Of a DNA stretch of 13,828 bases, positions 11,734-13,828 are shown piece by piece. The notes below the pieces were generated by a model, which was given only the letters and a program-made list of their open reading frames with translations, made no database searches and was not told the origin of the DNA. The stretch is from CAZDDW01 sp043811105 (GTDB taxonomy: Bacteria > Patescibacteriota > Patescibacteriia > UBA9934 > CAZDDW01): positions 1 through 13,828 of the forward strand of contig JBDRNK010000052.1 of NCBI GenBank assembly GCA_043811105.1, given 5' to 3'. The position numbers were made by a program, and so were the translations under genes. Positions within the stretch are counted from its first letter, which is position 1; each line of letters begins with the position of its first letter.

Positions 11734-12279
11734 ATGGCAAAACAAACAGCAAAACAAGGTCGACGCTGGTATGCGATTCACACTTACTCCGGTTATGAGG
11801 AAAATGTGACCAATAACCTGCGTCAACGTATTGAATCAATGGACATGGAAGAAAAGATTTTTGATGTTCTGGTTCCAAAAGAAAAGAAGATTAAAATTAG
11901 AAACGGTAAACGAAAAATTATTGAGGAAAAGATCTTTCCAGGATACGTTTTAGTGGAAATGATCGTAACTGATGATTCTTGGTATGTTGTCCGCAACACC
12001 CCAAATGTAACCGGATTTATCGGAACCGGCAATACACCTACTCCGGTGGCTAAAGAAGAAATCGATGCCTTAATGAAACGTATGGGCGTTGATGAGCCGG
12101 AATACAAAATTGATGTTGAACCCGGATCACCGGTTCGTATCTCTGATGGACCGTTTAAGAACTTTGAGGGTAAGGTTGACTCAATTGATGAAGCGCGCGG
12201 AAAGGTTAAAGTATTAGTATCAATGTTTGGTCGAGAAACCCCTGTAGAGTTGGATTTCTTGCAAGTTAAGAAAATATAA
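11734..12279 (+). CDS. nusG: Transcription termination/antitermination protein NusG
   Basis: NusG binds the clamp of elongating RNA polymerase and links it to ribosomes or Rho. The 181-aa product has the NGN domain: RRWYAIHTYSGYEENVTNNLRQRIE (10-34), FDVLVPKEKK, KIFPGYVLVEM (66-76) and VRNTPNVTGFIG. The KOW domain near the C-terminus contains GSPVRISDGPFKNFEGKVDSID, then GRETPVELDFLQVKKI. The length is typical. No Shine-Dalgarno is visible. It is separated from secE by a 138-base repeat-filled spacer, unusual for this usually tight pair, and is followed after 7 bases by rplK. Confidence 0.96.
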   Translation: MAKQTAKQGRRWYAIHTYSGYEENVTNNLRQRIESMDMEEKIFDVLVPKEKKIKIRNGKRKIIEEKIFPGYVLVEMIVTDDSWYVVRNTPNVTGFIGTGNTPTPVAKEEIDALMKRMGVDEPEYKIDVEPGSPVRISDGPFKNFEGKVDSIDEARGKVKVLVSMFGRETPVELDFLQVKKI

Positions 12280-12286
12280 TAAACGT

Positions 12287-12709
12287 ATGGCTAAAAAAGT
12301 AATCACACAGATCAAGTTGCAGATTCCAGCTGGCGGTGCTAACCCCGCTCCACCTGTCGGACCTGCCCTTGGGCAACACGGACTGAATATCCAAGATTTT
12401 TGTACTCAGTTTAATGCGGCCACAGCAGACAAGAAGGGGGACGTCATTCCGGCAGTTATTACTGTCTATGAAGATCGCTCATTTGATTTTGTTCTCAAGA
12501 CTCCGCCGGCTTCAGGATTGATCCTGAAAGCGGCTAAGTTGAAAAAGGGTTCTGGAAAAGCTTTGACCGAAAAAGTCGGATCAATTACTCGAGCTCAGTT
12601 AAAAGAGATCGCTGAGAAAAAAATGCCTGACCTGAATACCGACGATGTTGAACAAGCAATGAAGATTATTGAGGGGACAGCCAAGCAGATGGGGGTAGAA
12701 ATCAAGTAA
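12287..12709 (+). CDS. rplK: Large-subunit ribosomal protein uL11
   Basis: uL11 forms the base of the ribosomal GTPase stalk with 23S rRNA. The 140-aa product has the N-terminal IKLQIPAGGANPAPPVGPALGQHGLNIQDFCTQFN (8-42) with the conserved proline/glycine segment, and the C-terminal rRNA-binding part SGLILKAAKLKKGSG followed by KVGSITRAQLKEIAEKKMPDLN. Length and order (nusG-rplK-rplA) are standard. It lies 7 bases after nusG. A heptamer repeat array begins within its last codons and runs over the stop. Confidence 0.96.
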   Translation: MAKKVITQIKLQIPAGGANPAPPVGPALGQHGLNIQDFCTQFNAATADKKGDVIPAVITVYEDRSFDFVLKTPPASGLILKAAKLKKGSGKALTEKVGSITRAQLKEIAEKKMPDLNTDDVEQAMKIIEGTAKQMGVEIK

Positions 12710-12788
12710 CAAGTCTCAAGTGACAAGTATCAGGTTTGGAAGATATCACAATATTCTCCATACTTGAACCTTAATCCTTGAAACTTGA
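12702..12788 (+). repeat. Inverted heptamer array between rplK and rplA
   Basis: Five direct heptamers TCAAGTA, ACAAGTC, TCAAGTG, ACAAGTA, TCAGGTT (12702-12736) are followed after 24 bases by four reversed heptamers TACTTGA, ACCTTAA, TCCTTGA, AACTTGA (12761-12788). The halves can pair as a long imperfect hairpin. The array starts at the final Ile-Lys-stop codons of rplK. Confidence 0.75.
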
Positions 12789-12792
12789 TAAT
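12764..12792 (+). promoter_or_regulatory. Possible rplA promoter
   Basis: TTGAAC (12764-12769), 17 bases, GATAAT (12787-12792). The -35 falls in the heptamer repeats, which contain TTGA repeatedly, so the match may be a by-product. If real, the leader is about 44 bases and includes the degenerate palindrome at 12806-12823. Confidence 0.4.
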
Positions 12793-12842
12793 TCTTAAGT
12801 GGGAGTCTGGCCAACGGCGGGACGACCGTACCACGAAACACT

Positions 12843-13520
12843 ATGTCAAAAAGGATGCAGGAGGCCAAAGGTCTGATCGAAGCTGACAAGACCTATACAA
12901 TCGACGAGGCAATCGGACTTGCCAAGAAAACTTCAACAGTTAAATTCGATGCTTCAATTGAACTTCACATTAACCTGGGAATTAATCCAAGTAAAACCGA
13001 CCAGTTGGTACGTGGAACCATTTCTTTGCCACATATGGCTGGCAAAACTAAGCGTGTTGTTGCTTTTGTTGAAGCTGATAAAGAAGATGCTGCTAAGAAA
13101 GCTGGTGCTGATATTATTGGTGGCGAAGAGTTGATTGGTCAGATTATTCAAACAGGAAAAATCGACTTTGATATTGCTGTAGCTACACCAAGCATGATGC
13201 CTAAAATTGCCAAGGCAGCAAAGGTGCTTGGACCAAAAGGGTTAATGCCTAATCCAAAGACTGATACGGTTAGTGATGATATTGAAAAAATTATCAAGGA
13301 ACAAAAGGCTGGAAAAGCCAGTTTCCGAAATGATAATGGTGGCAACATTCACCAGATGATCGGAAAAGTTTCTCAAGCTGATGCTGAAGTCAAAGCCAAC
13401 TTTCAAGCCTTTATGGGGGCGATCAACAAAGCTAAACCTTCAACTGCCAAAGGTATTTATCTCAAAGGTGCGTATTTGACCACATCAATGGGACCGAGTA
13501 TAAAAGTAGAGATTGAATAG
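12843..13520 (+). CDS. rplA: Large-subunit ribosomal protein uL1
   Basis: uL1 forms the mobile L1 stalk at the E site and in many bacteria represses its own operon by binding the mRNA. The 225-aa product shows the complete fold: YTIDEAIGLAKKTSTVKFDASIELHINLGINPSKTDQLVRG (18-58), SLPHMAGKTKRVVAFVE, IDFDIAVATPSMMPKIAKAAKVLGPKGLMPNPKTDTV (about 111-147), then GKASFRNDNGGNIHQMIGK and GIYLKGAYLTTSMGPSIKVE. The gap to rplK is 133 bases and repeat-filled. The gene is followed by a terminator, not by rplJ-rplL. Presence of uL1 is informative because some CPR lineages are reported to lack it. Confidence 0.96.
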   Translation: MSKRMQEAKGLIEADKTYTIDEAIGLAKKTSTVKFDASIELHINLGINPSKTDQLVRGTISLPHMAGKTKRVVAFVEADKEDAAKKAGADIIGGEELIGQIIQTGKIDFDIAVATPSMMPKIAKAAKVLGPKGLMPNPKTDTVSDDIEKIIKEQKAGKASFRNDNGGNIHQMIGKVSQADAEVKANFQAFMGAINKAKPSTAKGIYLKGAYLTTSMGPSIKVEIE

Positions 13521-13531
13521 CTAAATGGGAA

Positions 13532-13551
13532 TGACACCCGCAAGGGTGTCA
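13532..13551. repeat. TGACACCC palindrome with GCAA loop
   Basis: TGACACCC-GCAA-GGGTGTCA is perfect, with a GNRA tetraloop. The same stem occurs at 4836-4855 and, split by an insert, at 7292-7354. No T-run follows. Confidence 0.75.
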
Positions 13552-13560
13552 ATTCGAAAA

Positions 13561-13588
13561 ATGACCCTGCCAACGGTGGGGTCATTTT
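13561..13588 (+). terminator. Terminator of the rplK-rplA unit
   Basis: ATGACCCTGCC-AAC-GGTGGGGTCAT (all 11 positions pair, two as G-T) followed by TTT, preceded by AAAA. The inner part is a CCTGCC-family palindrome. Confidence 0.85.
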
Positions 13589-13613
13589 AGTTCAACAAAA
13601 CGTTATCCACAAC

Positions 13614-13640
13614 TGGGGTCAGACCCGGGGTCAGGCACCG
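13614..13640. repeat. GGGGTCAGACCC-type palindrome cluster
   Basis: GGGTC-A-GACCC (13616-13626) followed by GGGGTCAGGCACC (13627-13639). Such GGTCAGACC/CCTGACCCC units resemble REP-like palindromes seen near IS200-type REP transposases in other bacteria; no transposase is in the window. Confidence 0.4.
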
Positions 13641-13644
13641 GTGT

Positions 13645-13673
13645 TTGCTTGAACAGATCAAATCTGGTAAATT
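13645..13673 (+). promoter_or_regulatory. Promoter of the last gene
   Basis: TTGCTT (13645-13650), 17 bases, TAAATT (13668-13673), with TGG immediately before the -10. The start would be near 13680, 21 bases before the ATG. Confidence 0.6.
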
Positions 13674-13700
13674 GCTTGCAGAGAAAATAACCAGAAAACT

Positions 13701-13828
13701 ATGAAAACTGCATATGTGGGAGGACCAATTACTGTGCCGGATACAAGACCTGGCCAGGGCATCTTGGCTGTAATGATCAAAGCCGTTGAAGAAGCCGGTT
13801 ACAATGTTTATTGTGCTGAGATCGAAAC
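13701..13828 (+). CDS. Nucleoside 2-deoxyribosyltransferase-like protein, partial
   Basis: Only the first 42 codons are in the window; the frame runs off the right edge. It begins MKTAYVGGPITVPDTRPGQG, then a helix ILAVMIKAVEEAGYNVYCAEIE. The opening strand followed by GGPI and a helix ending in EEAGYNVY is the usual N-terminus of nucleoside 2-deoxyribosyltransferase/Rcl-type proteins, which cut or exchange the N-glycosidic bond of nucleosides or nucleotides. The catalytic glutamate and asparagine regions lie beyond the window, so the assignment is tentative. It has its own promoter and is separated from rplA by a terminator. Confidence 0.5.
   Translation, partial: MKTAYVGGPITVPDTRPGQGILAVMIKAVEEAGYNVYCAEIE

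Noticed and set aside
13603..13611. TTATCCACA, a perfect DnaA-box sequence, as part of a replication origin near gyrB
   Set aside because: It is a single perfect site; near matches at 11357 and 11718 are far apart, and there is no dnaA, dnaN or AT-rich unwinding region, so an origin cannot be supported.

Overview
The window looks like a piece of chromosome from a small-genome, AT-leaning bacterium, most likely of the Candidate Phyla Radiation (Patescibacteria, Parcubacteria-like). This is an inference from the mix of genes: a DUF3048 protein, a TrmB-type regulator, a short zinc-ribbon protein beside rodA, compact one-domain genes, and starts that mostly lack Shine-Dalgarno sequences. No rRNA, tRNA or CRISPR array was recognised.

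Layout. 1-2.7 kb: prmC (+) converges with a two-gene minus-strand unit, bL25 followed after one base by a DUF3048 membrane-anchored protein. 2.7-3.7 kb: a 135-bp palindromic, MITE-like element sits exactly on the start codon of a TrmB-family regulator and separates it from its apparent promoter. 3.7-4.9 kb: a richer-GC island with a 35-bp palindrome, doubtful minus-strand mini-ORFs, an unrecognised protein built of two NFD/CDGSC repeats, and a ~214-nt stretch that folds into a long branched RNA-like structure. 4.9-7.3 kb: a minus-strand wall-growth cluster of a one-TM protein, RodA and a zinc-ribbon protein. 7.3-8.6 kb: nested palindromes and an unrecognised two-TM protein with the best Shine-Dalgarno in the window. 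8.6-9.1 kb: a HicB-HicA toxin-antitoxin pair. 9.2-11.3 kb: gyrB with a basic tail and an acidic insert. 11.3-13.5 kb: secE-nusG-rplK-rplA, with repeat arrays in the spacers. 13.7 kb to the end: the start of a nucleoside 2-deoxyribosyltransferase-like gene.

Housekeeping themes are translation (PrmC, bL25, uL11, uL1), transcription elongation and secretion (NusG, SecE), DNA topology (GyrB) and cell-wall elongation (RodA). Several promoters share an extended -10 (TGnTATAAT-like), often only 5-10 bases from the predicted transcript start to the ATG, so some mRNAs are probably leaderless or nearly so.

The less ordinary content is in the spacers: at least two dispersed small-palindrome families (TGACACCC..GGGTGTCA and CCTGCC..GGCGGG), one nested inside the other at 7292-7354; an 11-bp-period array before nusG; an inverted heptamer array between rplK and rplA; the start-codon insertion at 2770-2915; and the unidentified structured RNA candidate at 4610-4823.
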